DNA of 64,000 nucleotides from NCBI GenBank assembly GCA_031181585.1, contig JAPSKP010000004.1, positions 1-64,000 of the forward strand, in the 5' to 3' direction. The stretch is from Lysinibacillus sp. Its GTDB lineage: Bacteria > Bacillota > Bacilli > Bacillales_A > Planococcaceae. Below the pieces are notes generated by a model. It was not told the DNA's origin, did no database searches, and saw only the letters and a list, made by a program, of their open reading frames with translations. Positions within the stretch are counted from its first letter, which is position 1. Every line of letters begins with the position of its first letter. Positions 43,166-52,534 of the stretch are shown here, piece after piece. The translations under genes and the position numbers were made by a program.

Positions 43166-44086
43166 ATGGATACGAATGTTAGAAATTTTACGATTTGGAA
43201 ATTTGTCTTGTTTTTTATTGGAATGACAATTATAAGTGTGGTTGTTTCGATTGTGTTTCTGCAAGAAACAGACAATATGCAGGCACAGCGGATTATAGAG
43301 CTGCTTTTAAATAGCTCGCTTGCGTTATACATATATGTAAGCATTCGAAAAGGGAAAATTGCTTTCAATGACCAGCCCATGCAGCAGGCGATGACTAGGG
43401 GCAGGTGGGCTAAATATATCGGAGCTACGCTATTTCTAAAGGCTGTCGGAGTGATTGCGATTACCATCTTTGGGCTGCTGTTGTTACTGGCGTTTCCGTC
43501 TATTATCCATTTAGTAGAAGCTATTCTTACAGAAGAAGCAACGCAAATTAGCACACCGACAGCTTTTCAGTTTCCCTTAATGGTAATCAGCCTTTGTATT
43601 CTTACACCGATCTGGGAGGAATTCTTTTTCCGGGGCATATTATTCCGCCGCTTTGCTCTTCGCACAAAAACAACGAGAGCAGCAATATATTCTTCCTTGA
43701 TTTTCGGTATTTTGCATATCGGCGGCAACAGCATAGTCCATGCTTTTCTTGTCGGTATATTGTTCTGTTATATTTATGCCAGCACACAAAATATCTGGAT
43801 TCCAGTCATCCTGCATGGTCTAGGCAATTTCCTATCCGTACTGCCGAATCTTTTTCCGGCAGTGCCGTATGAAATGACTTATTTACCTTCACAAGATCAA
43901 CTGAAGGGAGAGCTTAAAACAATGAGCTTCCCGCTTTTACTATGCCTGGTTATCGGAGCAATTTTACTAAAGAAATACTGGCCGCGGCTGCAAAAGATGA
44001 CCATCGTTAAGGAACAGGAAATGCAAGTGGAAGGTATGGGAATAAAAAACGCACCTGAAGAAATCGATACAGGGAAAATAGAGTAA
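43166..44086 (+). CDS. CPBP-family intramembrane metalloprotease
   Basis: The start at ATG 43166 has GGGGAGG at usable spacing; ATG 43157 lies almost on top of it. The 306-residue protein has about eight membrane helices and the glutamic protease motifs WEEFFFRGILFRRF, FGILHIGG and ILHGLGNF. CPBP proteases (Rce1-like) cut membrane substrates, bacteriocin leaders or anti-sigma factors. It has no operon partner. Confidence 0.92.
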   Translation: MDTNVRNFTIWKFVLFFIGMTIISVVVSIVFLQETDNMQAQRIIELLLNSSLALYIYVSIRKGKIAFNDQPMQQAMTRGRWAKYIGATLFLKAVGVIAITIFGLLLLLAFPSIIHLVEAILTEEATQISTPTAFQFPLMVISLCILTPIWEEFFFRGILFRRFALRTKTTRAAIYSSLIFGILHIGGNSIVHAFLVGILFCYIYASTQNIWIPVILHGLGNFLSVLPNLFPAVPYEMTYLPSQDQLKGELKTMSFPLLLCLVIGAILLKKYWPRLQKMTIVKEQEMQVEGMGIKNAPEEIDTGKIE

Positions 44087-44112
44087 AAACTTCCTCAGGC
44101 AACTATAATAAT

Positions 44113-44148
44113 GCCCTTATTCACGTTTTGGTGAATAGGGGCTTTTTT
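44113..44148 (+). terminator. Intrinsic terminator
   Basis: GCCCTTATTCAC pairs with GTGAATAGGGGC, followed by TTTTTT. Confidence 0.85.
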
Positions 44149-44471
44149 GCATTGGTGCTCACAAGTCTTGAGCGCCGAAAAACGTCTGGTAGGGGTGGCA
44201 ATTCATATCGCTACGGAACTGTCTCTGCGTAGACGGATGAATGCAAAAAAATATTGTTCTTCCGAGATGAAATGATTTCCTTTTTATCCCTGTTAAATTT
44301 ATAATGTGAGAAAGGGGTGACAAATGATATGTGAATGCGAACTCCTTTGGATATAGTTAAAAAGATTATGTTTGATTCTTTAGTAATAAGAAATTTTAAA
44401 CATATAAGCAAATCGTATTTTAATTTGTATAAATATAGTATGATAATAGAAGGTATTATGAAGGGAAGGAT
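44149..44471. other. Promoter-bearing intergenic region of the second TPR gene
   Basis: About 320 bp, strongly A/T-rich towards the gene (44380-44460). No gene-like frame is seen. Confidence 0.5.
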
Positions 44472-45722
44472 GTGAGGAAAGTGGAAGTAAAAACATTGAC
44501 AAACTCTCAATTGATTGACTGTTTACAGTATATTATGGGGCAATCGCGTTATGTGGAGGCACGTGATTTATGCGAGTATATTTTACAGAGACTCGAGCAA
44601 AACGATGAATCCTATTACACAGCTTGTCTCATGATGCTGGAAATCTATCTGAATTTACACGATCAGGAGAGTTTTATTGAAGCTTATACCCTTTACAAGG
44701 AAGAAATTAAGAGTAATGGAAGGCCGGAAGACTGTGTGAAATTGGCTCTTTTCACGGGTCAATATCATACTTATATGACGAAGAACCTAGATCATGCTCT
44801 CTTGTATTATCGTAAAACAGCTACTCTAGCATTTCAGCATCGTTTTCCACGTATGTTGAGTATGGCAATTACTGGAATAGCACTTACTATGCATGAGCAA
44901 AAAGCACCGTATTCACAAATACTTAAGCTTTTAGAATATAATCTGGCCAACATCCAAGAAATGCGTGACGATGATCCGTTAGCCTATATCGATGCTCATT
45001 TAATCTATTGTCGTACGCTTATGTGCCTAAAGCAATATAATGAAGCAAAAGCAAAAGTAAGGGAATTACTAACATTGAATGTACCGCCCTTTATCCGCTT
45101 AAAGCTGCAATTACAGCTTGCTTCAGCAGAGTATGAAGAAGGCGAATATGAAAAGGCAATATCTACATGTGAGAAGATTCTAACAATATTAGGAGAAAAT
45201 CCAAAGCTTGGAGAAATGCTATATATTTATCATGAAATTTATGAACTTATGATGCAAGCAGCCGAAGCATTGAATAGTCCAGCTTATGAAATGTATAAGC
45301 AATCCTATCAGGAAATTCGAGAGAGGCAGGAGGTGAGCATACAGCTAAAAATGGCTAGTATGCCGAATTTCCATGCATCCTTGCCGAACTATGAGCCGAA
45401 TGAAAGTTTTTTCCGCAAAATTAACAGAACATGCGGGACATTTTTTGTGTTAAAAACTTCGGATCTCCAGTCTGTTCTTTCAACCATAGGAAAGCATCAC
45501 CATTTTATATGGACGACTTTTATCAACACATTTGGATTCTATTTGTATGCGGAGTTGACAGAGGCGGAGCTGGCGGGGATATTGACACCGTTTGTCGAGC
45601 AGAAATATTATGCATGCTGCCGCTACCAGCCTGATACAATTACACCAAAAGAATGCTCTCACCAAATGCAGGCGCTGTTATACCACCAGGAAATGACGGG
45701 TTCAGAAACGTTTTATATGTAA
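44472..45722 (+). CDS. TPR protein with short degenerate GGDEF-like tail (paralogue)
   Basis: The 416-residue protein starts at GTG 44472 (GAAGGGAAGG upstream); a second in-frame GTG lies 9 nt on. TPR-like helices cover residues 1-300, with a tail of about 95 residues from CGTFFVLKTSDLQSVL to QMQALLYHQE. It matches the protein at 28336-29556 block by block although they lie 16 kb apart, so it is a dispersed duplication. It has neither a membrane segment nor a GGDEF loop. Confidence 0.85.
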   Translation: MRKVEVKTLTNSQLIDCLQYIMGQSRYVEARDLCEYILQRLEQNDESYYTACLMMLEIYLNLHDQESFIEAYTLYKEEIKSNGRPEDCVKLALFTGQYHTYMTKNLDHALLYYRKTATLAFQHRFPRMLSMAITGIALTMHEQKAPYSQILKLLEYNLANIQEMRDDDPLAYIDAHLIYCRTLMCLKQYNEAKAKVRELLTLNVPPFIRLKLQLQLASAEYEEGEYEKAISTCEKILTILGENPKLGEMLYIYHEIYELMMQAAEALNSPAYEMYKQSYQEIRERQEVSIQLKMASMPNFHASLPNYEPNESFFRKINRTCGTFFVLKTSDLQSVLSTIGKHHHFIWTTFINTFGFYLYAELTEAELAGILTPFVEQKYYACCRYQPDTITPKECSHQMQALLYHQEMTGSETFYM

Positions 45723-45727
45723 GTAAA

Positions 45728-45758
45728 CAACCCCGGAGCATCCCTGCTCTGGGGTTTG
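45728..45758 (+). terminator. Intrinsic terminator
   Basis: AACCCCGGAGCA pairs with TGCTCTGGGGTT, followed by TGTGTT. Confidence 0.7.
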
Positions 45759-45982
45759 TGTTCTTAAGTTCATTATAGACTGGCGGTATCACTAAAAGTT
45801 ACTATTCGATATAGCAACGTCTAAAAACAAAATGTACCTATAATTGTCTTTCATCTGCCTGGCAGCCTATTTCTAAACTGAAGCAACATAAACCCAACAA
45901 GTAAATGACAAAGCAACCATAGGAATATAAAAAACTCTTATCTCCTATTAAGGAGCTGGTGACTGTTACGGTACACTGGGTT

Positions 45983-46540
45983 TTACTTCAGGGTACCGAA
46001 GTTGTCAAACGGCCAGAAGACTAATTCAGCCTTGCCTAGTATTACATCTTTTGGGATGAATCCTACTGCTGGATAACGGCTGTCATTGCTTACACGACGG
46101 TTGTCGCCTAGTACAAAATAGGAATCTTCCGGTACGGTCGTCTCACCTAAATACTCCTCCATACGGAAATCCTCTGTCAGTGTACCAGAATCGATTAGGG
46201 CAGCTTTATAATCATCTAAATAAGGCTCTTCAAATTTTTCACCGTTAATGAAAAGCTCATCTTCAATATACTCGATGCGATCTCCCGGTACGCCAATGAC
46301 ACGCTTTACATAGTTGGGGCCATCCGGCGATTTAAAAACAATAATATCAAAGCGGTCATAGTCAGAAAGCTTTGGCCCGATTTTATTAATGATCAGCTTA
46401 TCCCCATCCTCTAATGTAGGCATCATGGAAGCACCATTTACAACAATAGGAGTCATAAGGAAGAAACGTATTCCAACAGCGATTAAAACAGCTAAAGTAA
46501 GTACTTTTATCCATTCAAAAAATTCGTTCTTTTTTTTCAT
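45983..46540 (-). CDS. lepB: Type I signal peptidase
   Basis: The 185-residue protein has one N-terminal membrane helix (residues 11-28), the nucleophile Ser38 in NGASMMPTL, the general base Lys79 in YVKRVIGVPGD and box E GDNRRVSNDSR. It is the single-anchor Bacillus SipS type. It cleaves signal peptides on the outer membrane face. GGAAAGGAG precedes ATG 46540. Confidence 0.95.
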   Translation of the reverse strand: MKKKNEFFEWIKVLTLAVLIAVGIRFFLMTPIVVNGASMMPTLEDGDKLIINKIGPKLSDYDRFDIIVFKSPDGPNYVKRVIGVPGDRIEYIEDELFINGEKFEEPYLDDYKAALIDSGTLTEDFRMEEYLGETTVPEDSYFVLGDNRRVSNDSRYPAVGFIPKDVILGKAELVFWPFDNFGTLK

Positions 46541-46935
46541 AACAATCTCCTTTCCTAATTATAAAACGATGGTATACATTTACAGGTTTCTTATGTACCA
46601 TTATACAGGTTAAAAGGCATAGGAAACATTACATTCAGACAAATTTTACATAAAAGTTTGGCGGGAGACTGGGTAAGTTAAAAAGTCTGTTAACTATTCG
46701 TAAGAGAGGCGGGCAGCATATTCTTAGCGTTTTCTGCAAAGAATAAAGTTATACGGGAAATCCGTTGAATCGTTTTAGACATATAGAATCATTTTTCTTG
46801 TATAATAGGATAATTTTGATTATATTATTGAGGGGTCAAATATTGAACCCTTACGGATAGAGAAATAATTAAATGGTGAACAAAGCAGCAATTTTATTTG
46901 TATCCATTGACGAATAAACGAAGGGAGGTTCACAA
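46541..46935. other. Divergent intergenic region between lepB and a MarR gene
   Basis: About 395 bp without a gene-like frame. TATAAT at 46801 is a candidate -10 box for the rightward gene, but I find no matching -35 at standard spacing. Confidence 0.45.
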
Positions 46936-47367
46936 ATGGACGTTTCGATAACAGAGCAGGAGCAAATATTATTAATGTTCAAATCGTTAGGCAATCAGCT
47001 TGGACCAAAGTTTGAGAAAGCAGCACATATGAGCCTCTCCAGATTTGAAGTTTTATACCAGCTCGTACAGACCGAGGAAATTAACCAGTCTACTTTGCAG
47101 AAATCGGTGAATATTGACAATGCAGCGATCACTCGTCATCTGAAGCAGCTTGAAGCAGAAGGAATGGTGACGAGACGGAAAAATCCTTGCGACAATCGAG
47201 AGACATTTGTCCGCCTTACACAGGAAGGGCGTCAACGGATCGGCAGCTGCCAATCAGACAAAGCGAGTTTTATTCATCAGATGTTTCGTAATTTTGATGA
47301 AAAGGAGCTTCAGCAGCTGGCAAAGCTGCTGGAACGTATCCAGCAAAATATTGACGAGCCATACTGA
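46936..47367 (+). CDS. MarR-family transcriptional regulator
   Basis: The 143-residue protein has the MarR winged helix (INQSTLQKSVNIDNAAITRH, then MVTRRKNPCDNRETFVRLT). GGGAGG precedes ATG 46936. One Cys in the wing (NPCDNRE) could make it redox-sensitive. It lies 40 bp before hslO, which encodes a redox-controlled chaperone, but co-regulation is inference. Confidence 0.9.
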   Translation: MDVSITEQEQILLMFKSLGNQLGPKFEKAAHMSLSRFEVLYQLVQTEEINQSTLQKSVNIDNAAITRHLKQLEAEGMVTRRKNPCDNRETFVRLTQEGRQRIGSCQSDKASFIHQMFRNFDEKELQQLAKLLERIQQNIDEPY

Positions 47368-47407
47368 TCTTGCATAAATACTTTACAACAAGAAGGAGAC
47401 AAAACGA

Positions 47408-48316
47408 ATGAGTGATTATTTAGTTAGAGCAATTGGCTTTGGTGGCCAAGTTCGTGCATTTGCAGCACGTACAACAGAGACAGTAGGAGAGGCGCAGCGC
47501 CGCCATAACACATGGCCGGTCGTATCAGCGGCAATTGGCCGTTCTATGACGGCTGGTGTGATGATGGGGGCAATGCTAAAAGGCGACGATAAATTAACGA
47601 TTAAAATCGAGGGGAACGGTCCAATCGGTCCTATGGTTATTGACGCAAATGCAAACGGAGAAGTGCGTGGCTATGTGCAAAACGGACAAGTCCACTTTGA
47701 CTTAAATGAACAAGGAAAATTGGATGTTCGTGCTGGTGTCGGCGATGAAGGTTTTATGACAATTGTAAAAGATCTTGGACTTCGTGACATGTTCTCCAGT
47801 CAGACGCCAATCGTATCGGGGGAAATTGCTGAAGACTTTACGTATTATTTCGCGACAAGTGAACAGGTACCTTCATCAGTAGGACTTGGAGTACTTGTTA
47901 ATCCGGATAACACGATCTTAGCTGCTGGCGGATTCATCCTGCAAATTATGCCGGGCTGTGAAGAGGGAACAATTCAGGCACTTGAAAAGCATTTGGCATC
48001 CATTGAGCCTGTATCAAAAATGATTGAAAAAGGCATGACGCCGGAAGAGATTTTAGAAGCGGTTATTGGAGAACAAGGAAACGTGCAAATTTTAAGCACA
48101 ATGCCTGTAACATTCCAATGCCAATGCTCAAAAGAACGCTACAGTGCAGCCATCTTAGGTCTTGGTGAACAGGAAATTCAGGAAATGATCGATGAAATGG
48201 GTCAAATTGAAACACAATGTCATTTCTGCCTGGAAACTTATGATTTCTCGAAAGAAGAGCTGCAAGGCCTGATCAATGAACTTCATGAGCAACGCCAAGG
48301 ACGCTTGGATAACTAA
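47408..48316 (+). CDS. hslO: Redox-regulated chaperone Hsp33
   Basis: The 302-residue protein starts [20 protein letters not shown] and carries the C-terminal zinc/redox switch QCQCSKER and CHFCLETY. On oxidation the four cysteines release zinc, and the protein becomes a holdase that protects unfolding proteins in the cytosol. GAAGGAG precedes the start. Confidence 0.97.
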   Translation: MSDYLVRAIGFGGQVRAFAARTTETVGEAQRRHNTWPVVSAAIGRSMTAGVMMGAMLKGDDKLTIKIEGNGPIGPMVIDANANGEVRGYVQNGQVHFDLNEQGKLDVRAGVGDEGFMTIVKDLGLRDMFSSQTPIVSGEIAEDFTYYFATSEQVPSSVGLGVLVNPDNTILAAGGFILQIMPGCEEGTIQALEKHLASIEPVSKMIEKGMTPEEILEAVIGEQGNVQILSTMPVTFQCQCSKERYSAAILGLGEQEIQEMIDEMGQIETQCHFCLETYDFSKEELQGLINELHEQRQGRLDN

Positions 48317-48342
48317 TCGATATACAAATAGAAAAAGCGAAG

Positions 48343-48387
48343 GCCCGCCGTTTAGAGACGCTAACACGTCTGAACGGGGGCTTTTTT
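48343..48387 (+). terminator. Intrinsic terminator of hslO
   Basis: GCCCGCCGTTTAGAGACG can pair imperfectly with CGTCTGAACGGGGGC, followed by TTTTTT. Confidence 0.8.
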
Positions 48388-48422
48388 ATATGTTTTATTG
48401 TCGGACAGAGGCTATTTGCCAA

Positions 48423-48671
48423 CTATTTTTTAGGTAGGCTAGTTTTAGCCCGCAGCGTAGCCGCAGATTTATCCCAGCTTCCTTTTACTACGTTATAAGA
48501 AGGACCTGGAATGTGCTGAGTGGAGAAAGCATGTAAATTGGAAAACGTCGCAATTTCAACGTCCATTTTGTTTTGTCCGATTGTTTGAATTCCGTGTAAT
48601 CGGGATGCATACATTTTCATTTCTGCTTTGGCAAGACGATTTAGTAACGTGGAAGTTATCAGAATCTTCAT
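48423..48671 (-). CDS. Hypothetical 82-aa protein
   Basis: The frame from ATG 48671 gives a basic protein (MKILITSTLLNRLAKAEMKM start, IPGPSYNVVKGSW near residue 55). The ribosome site is weak (AGAAGG directly at the start), and no family is recognised. Length and amino-acid balance look coding, but it may be a chance frame. Confidence 0.4.
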   Translation of the reverse strand: MKILITSTLLNRLAKAEMKMYASRLHGIQTIGQNKMDVEIATFSNLHAFSTQHIPGPSYNVVKGSWDKSAATLRAKTSLPKK

Positions 48672-48727
48672 CCTTCTGCTTTCATAAATGGGTATTGATT
48701 GCTTTTTCGAGCACTTGATAAAATGGC

Positions 48728-49534
48728 TTATGGAGCCAAATCAGCTATTATGACCGTACTGTTCAAGCTTTGAACTGGTGTTGGAGAGGAGCGCAGTAAA
48801 TCATAATAAGTATGAATAAGCGATTGGATTCTGGGCGGAGCAGTTGAAAAATCTTGTTCTACAGAGAATGCGCTATCGACTTCCCAGCCTCCATCCTGTA
48901 AATAAGCAGCATTGATTATGCTGCTCTTCGTTAGTGCCCAGCCAGATGCTTCCATCATATGAATGAGCTGCTCCTTGCTAAAAACGTGTTGAATATTTCC
49001 CTCATTTTCAATGAATTGGCTATAAAGCGCTAAAATGGAGATTGCATGAAAATGGGCGAGCTGGGTGTGCTCCGTAAAATGAATATCCCACTCTGCAATA
49101 CAAATGCGCTTTGCGATCTTTGCACAATAAGAAAAATAGCGTTTAAGCTGTTCGGGGTCCCGGAAATACCAGGAAGAGTGAGATAATACGGCCAAATCAA
49201 AAGGCTCTTCTACAAGTAAATCAAGTAAATCCGTTTCAAAAGAAAAGGTTATCCGTTCACCCAGCGGAGAAGCTTTGATTGTAGCAGCAGCTTCTCCTAA
49301 AGTGATGGGGGCGCCGTAGTCAGTACCCGCAATATCAATTGCCATCACATATCCAGAGGCTCCTACTTGATCAGCCAGGGCAACGGTTGTATCTCCCTGG
49401 CCGCAGCCAATTTCAAGAACCTTCATACCTTCCTTCACTTCAAATGCTTTCACCAACTCTAGGCGGTGCCGCAGCTGTCTGCGTTGAATCGTGTCATCGC
49501 CGATTATTTTCATACATCGTAGTAGATGGTCCAT
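48728..49534 (-). CDS. Class I SAM-dependent methyltransferase
   Basis: The 268-residue protein starts at ATG 49534 (AAGCGGGA upstream). Motif I is VLEIGCGQGDTTVAL near residue 36, followed by VMAIDIA and a LAVLSHSSWYF motif IV region. It belongs to the broad methyltransferase 11/25 group. The substrate is unknown. Confidence 0.85.
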   Translation of the reverse strand: MDHLLRCMKIIGDDTIQRRQLRHRLELVKAFEVKEGMKVLEIGCGQGDTTVALADQVGASGYVMAIDIAGTDYGAPITLGEAAATIKASPLGERITFSFETDLLDLLVEEPFDLAVLSHSSWYFRDPEQLKRYFSYCAKIAKRICIAEWDIHFTEHTQLAHFHAISILALYSQFIENEGNIQHVFSKEQLIHMMEASGWALTKSSIINAAYLQDGGWEVDSAFSVEQDFSTAPPRIQSLIHTYYDLLRSSPTPVQSLNSTVIIADLAP

Positions 49535-49799
49535 AATTTTCCCGCTTTCTTTTCTCAATTATTTTGAATGAAGTCAGCAAAAACAGCAGGTTCGCCAGCT
49601 CCCCATTCGATAGGGCAGAGGTACCATCCATAGGATGTATTCGTTTATTACGGATTACAATTATGAATGGGTACCTCTTTTACACTTCATAAAAACTACC
49701 ATCAATTCATCGACTCCTTACAAATAATTACTTTTATTTAACCACAGAAGAAAAAGAGAGGCAATCAAGGCTTTGAAAAGGCGATTATTAAAAGGAATC
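49535..49799. other. Intergenic region upstream of the methyltransferase gene
   Basis: About 265 bp. GGTACCCATTC near 49658 and GAGGTACCATCC near 49617 form a loose inverted pair. No gene-like frame is seen before the element copy. Confidence 0.4.
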
Positions 49800-49829
49800 T
49801 AAAAAGACAAGCCCTTATCGGACTTGTCT
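49800..49829 (-). terminator. Terminator hairpin with T-run, distal duplicate flanking element copy 3
   Basis: On the minus strand AGACAAG pairs with CTTGTCT and is followed by TTTTTAG. The 25 bp 49805-49829 is identical to 50030-50054. Confidence 0.85.
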
Positions 49830-50029
49830 CAGAGTGAAGACAAAGTCACTTTTTGACTTTGTCTTTACGTTTTTTCAAGTAGTTTTATAAAGGTATGTTT
49901 TACTCAGCCTGTCTTGAAAACGCTTGCCAGACGAGGCGCTCCGACGAGTGAAGACACGAATAGAACCTAAGTTCATGAGTGGACGAGCGAGGCAAGCAAC
50001 GATGTATGAAAGCGTTTGTCAACAGTCTG
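49830..50029 (-). mobile_element. Terminator-nested repeat element, copy 3 (200 bp)
   Basis: Read on the minus strand it begins CAGACTGTTGACAAACGC and ends GACTTTGTCTTCACTCTG, with the same internal blocks as copies 1 and 2. It is flanked by a perfect 25-bp direct repeat, the terminator hairpin of the leftward CDF exporter gene. The T-run remains only with the distal hairpin, as in copy 2. Confidence 0.9.
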
Positions 50030-50054
50030 AGACAAGCCCTTATCGGACTTGTCT
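50030..50054 (-). terminator. Terminator hairpin without T-run, proximal duplicate flanking element copy 3
   Basis: AGACAAG/CTTGTCT stem located 13 bp beyond the CDF stop codon. On the minus strand it is followed by the element (CAGACTG), so it lacks a U-tract. Confidence 0.85.
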
Positions 50055-50067
50055 TCATGCTGCCTCA

Positions 50068-51012
50068 TTAATGGTGATGTTCTTCATGCTTCATTTGACA
50101 TAGAAGATCGTGGCTGTCACACGCAATTTCCGTCTCTATTTGAATCGTCACATGGTGAATACCCTGATGAAGCAGTCGGTGCTTAATTTTTTCCAGTAAT
50201 GCCGAACTTTCGGCAACGGTCATGGAATCTGCTACAACGACATGTGCATTCATGGCTACATAATCGCTTGTAATAGACCAGACATGAATTTCATGTAGAT
50301 TGATGACTTCGGGCAGGTTTTCAATCTCTGTTCGAATTGCCTGAAGTTCAACGGAAGCAGGCGCTCCCTCCATCAATACATGAACAGCTGAGCGAGTGAT
50401 ACCAATTCCGCTGCGAAGCACGAGCAGCGCAACAATGACACTTGCCAGAGGGTCTGCCCACTGCCAGCCGAAAAAGATGATTAAGAGTGCTGCGATGATT
50501 GCGCCAATTGAGCCAAGCATGTCACTAATAACGTGGGAAAAGGCACCCCGCATATTTAGGTTTTCTTCTGTATCACCGCTTTTAAACATGTACACAGCAA
50601 CGATGATATTTACTAAAAGCCCAATGAAACTGATTATTAGCATTCCCATTGATGCAACTTCCGGCGGGCTCTGGAAGCGGTAGATCGCCTCATAAAAAAT
50701 ATAGAGAGCGATTAGAATGAGTGTTGCCCCGTTGAATAGGGCAGCTAGAATTTCAAATCGTTTATAGCCGAATGTTTTTGCCTGTGAAGTTGCCTTTTCA
50801 GCTAGCTTGAAGGCGACAAGAGCAATAGCAAGCGACAGTGCATCACTGAGCATATGACCTGCATCGGAAAGAAGCGCGAGACTGTTTGTCAGCAAGCCTC
50901 CGATTACTTCAACAATCATAAAGGAAGCAATGATTAAAAAAGAAACAAATAACACTTTTTTATTAGATGTATGAACATGAGAGTGATCATGCCCATGATG
51001 ATGGTGACTCAT
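50068..51012 (-). CDS. czcD: Cation diffusion facilitator (zinc/cobalt exporter, CzcD-like)
   Basis: The 314-residue protein has a His-rich N-terminus (HHHHGHDHSHVH), six membrane helices with the metal site LLSDAGHMLSDALSL in helix 2 and HVISDMLGSIGA in helix 5, and a C-terminal cytosolic domain. It exchanges Zn2+ (or Co2+/Cd2+) for protons. It follows a CzrA-type ArsR gene by 13 bp, the standard zinc-efflux operon. Confidence 0.93.
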   Translation of the reverse strand: MSHHHHGHDHSHVHTSNKKVLFVSFLIIASFMIVEVIGGLLTNSLALLSDAGHMLSDALSLAIALVAFKLAEKATSQAKTFGYKRFEILAALFNGATLILIALYIFYEAIYRFQSPPEVASMGMLIISFIGLLVNIIVAVYMFKSGDTEENLNMRGAFSHVISDMLGSIGAIIAALLIIFFGWQWADPLASVIVALLVLRSGIGITRSAVHVLMEGAPASVELQAIRTEIENLPEVINLHEIHVWSITSDYVAMNAHVVVADSMTVAESSALLEKIKHRLLHQGIHHVTIQIETEIACDSHDLLCQMKHEEHHH

Positions 51013-51025
51013 TTATTCCCACTCC

Positions 51026-51346
51026 TTACGTATGTTTAGCGTGCTCGATTGCCTGTTTAAGCAGGCCCATAACATGCGCGTCATCAGACGTATAATAAAG
51101 GGTTGTTCCCTCACGGCGAAACTTGACGAGACGCAAATTTTTTAGAAAACGGAGCTGATGGGACACGGCTGACTGTGTCAAATCGAGCGCTTCTGCAATA
51201 TCATTGACTGAATGTTCATGCTCGCAGAGAAAATGAAGTATGCGAATGCGCGTCGGATCGCTTAGCGCTTTAAATGTTTGTGCAGTAATGAATAAAGTTT
51301 CCTCATCCAGCCCATGTATTTGGCAGTTGCATGGTTGTTCGTTCAT
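51026..51346 (-). CDS. czrA: ArsR/SmtB-family metal repressor (CzrA-like)
   Basis: The 106-residue winged-helix protein has [16 protein letters not shown] and the recognition helix [15 protein letters not shown]. The C-terminal helix holds metal-ligand-like residues ([19 protein letters not shown]), the alpha-5 zinc site of CzrA/SmtB. It also has an N-terminal CNCQIH. It probably represses itself and the CDF exporter through the site at 51366-51393 and releases on zinc. Confidence 0.92.
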   Translation of the reverse strand: MNEQPCNCQIHGLDEETLFITAQTFKALSDPTRIRILHFLCEHEHSVNDIAEALDLTQSAVSHQLRFLKNLRLVKFRREGTTLYYTSDDAHVMGLLKQAIEHAKHT

Positions 51347-51365
51347 AAAACCCCTCCGTTACATC

Positions 51366-51393
51366 ATATGAATATATGAGTATATGTTCATAT
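51366..51393. promoter_or_regulatory. Probable CzrA-type operator
   Basis: ATATGAA and TTCATAT arms flank TATATGAGTATATG, the typical ArsR/SmtB inverted repeat, 19 bp upstream of the repressor start. Confidence 0.75.
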
Positions 51394-51534
51394 ATAGTGT
51401 ATGCTGTTTGGGAAGATTTTGCAACTGCAAGGTGAAAGAAAATCCAGATAGGGGTTTTTAAAAAGAAAATAGCATCTCCCCAGGTCCCCTTATATATGGT
51501 ATACCCGAGATAATGAAGATGCTCACTTAGTTTA

Positions 51535-52263
51535 TTAATGAAGGTGGAACGGAAGAAGGTCAAGCACCTGGTGAAGTCCGATGTAAAGTAAAATACCATA
51601 GAAGAAATAAATCGATATACTTCTATCTTTAATGGCAGTGACAGTAGGCAACAAATCGATCGTTACAATATAGAGGAACATGCCAGCCGTAAGTGATAGG
51701 GCAATAGGCAGAATAATCGGATCTGTTGCGAAAAACCTTGAAGCAGAGATCGTAGCAACTGCTCCGGCAATTGTGGATAAACCCAGCAAATAAGAGGCGT
51801 ATACTGCTTTTCGTCTGTTCCGGGACTTTGTATAAATAATAGAAGATAGCGTCAGCCCGTCCGGAATTTTATGAAGAAGAACGGCAAACAATATAACAAG
51901 CCCGACAGACTTGTCCATATGAAACCCCATGACAATCGATACTCCGTCCAAAAAGGTGTGAAGCAGCATACCAGCCAATATGACCCTTGTCCGCTGCCCC
52001 TTAACGCCATGATTATGGGAAGAAAATAACTGCTGAATAAGAAAAAACAATCCAAAGCCCAAAATGATAAAGATCGGACTGCTTTCATGCAGCTCAATCG
52101 CTTCCGGCATAATCGCCATTAAGGCAATCGCAAAGAGAAGACCAGCACTCAAAGCCATGAGTGCATACGAATCATGCTCCGACCATGAACGCTTTATCAA
52201 AATGAGCAGCCCGCCAGCTACATTCGCGGCCGCTGCAAGCAATACATAAAAAAGAATATCCAT
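51535..52263 (-). CDS. zupT: ZIP-family metal transporter
   Basis: The 242-residue protein has eight membrane helices, a short His-containing loop (SSHNHGVK) and the binuclear metal motifs LLHTFLDGVSI (helix 4) and LLHKIPDGLTL (helix 5). It is likely to import zinc or a related divalent metal. It lies upstream of the efflux operon in the same direction, but with a 190-bp gap and its own ribosome site (TAGGAG). Confidence 0.9.
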   Translation of the reverse strand: MDILFYVLLAAAANVAGGLLILIKRSWSEHDSYALMALSAGLLFAIALMAIMPEAIELHESSPIFIILGFGLFFLIQQLFSSHNHGVKGQRTRVILAGMLLHTFLDGVSIVMGFHMDKSVGLVILFAVLLHKIPDGLTLSSIIYTKSRNRRKAVYASYLLGLSTIAGAVATISASRFFATDPIILPIALSLTAGMFLYIVTIDLLPTVTAIKDRSISIYFFYGILLYIGLHQVLDLLPFHLH

Positions 52264-52346
52264 AAATAACTCCTAAACTTATTTAATAGTAGACTGCTTG
52301 CAATTAAGATATGCCTCGGGAAGGGAGAGCATGATTAATGCGTGAT

Positions 52347-52420
52347 TCGCCGGTAAACTAAGGTTTTTCGCCGGTAAATCTGTCAAAGTCGCCGGTATTT
52401 ACATAAAAATCGCTGGTAAG
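52347..52420. repeat. Four-copy TCGCCGGTAA array with exact 21-bp period (array C)
   Basis: TCGCCGGTA (last copy TCGCTGGTA) starts at 52347, 52368, 52389 and 52410, exactly 21 bp apart, with variable bases between. The motif differs from arrays A and B but the spacing is the same. On the minus strand it would read LPAN/LPAK heptads. It is in the divergent space before the ZIP gene. Confidence 0.9.
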
Positions 52421-52534
52421 AGGACCAATTTCTCCTCGCTCTATAAAATGATCTAAAAGGGCGCTCATTGTACATAAAAGGATGTCTATAATAAAATAAA
52501 GTTATATGTTGTTAAAGAAAAGTGAGTGTTTAAT

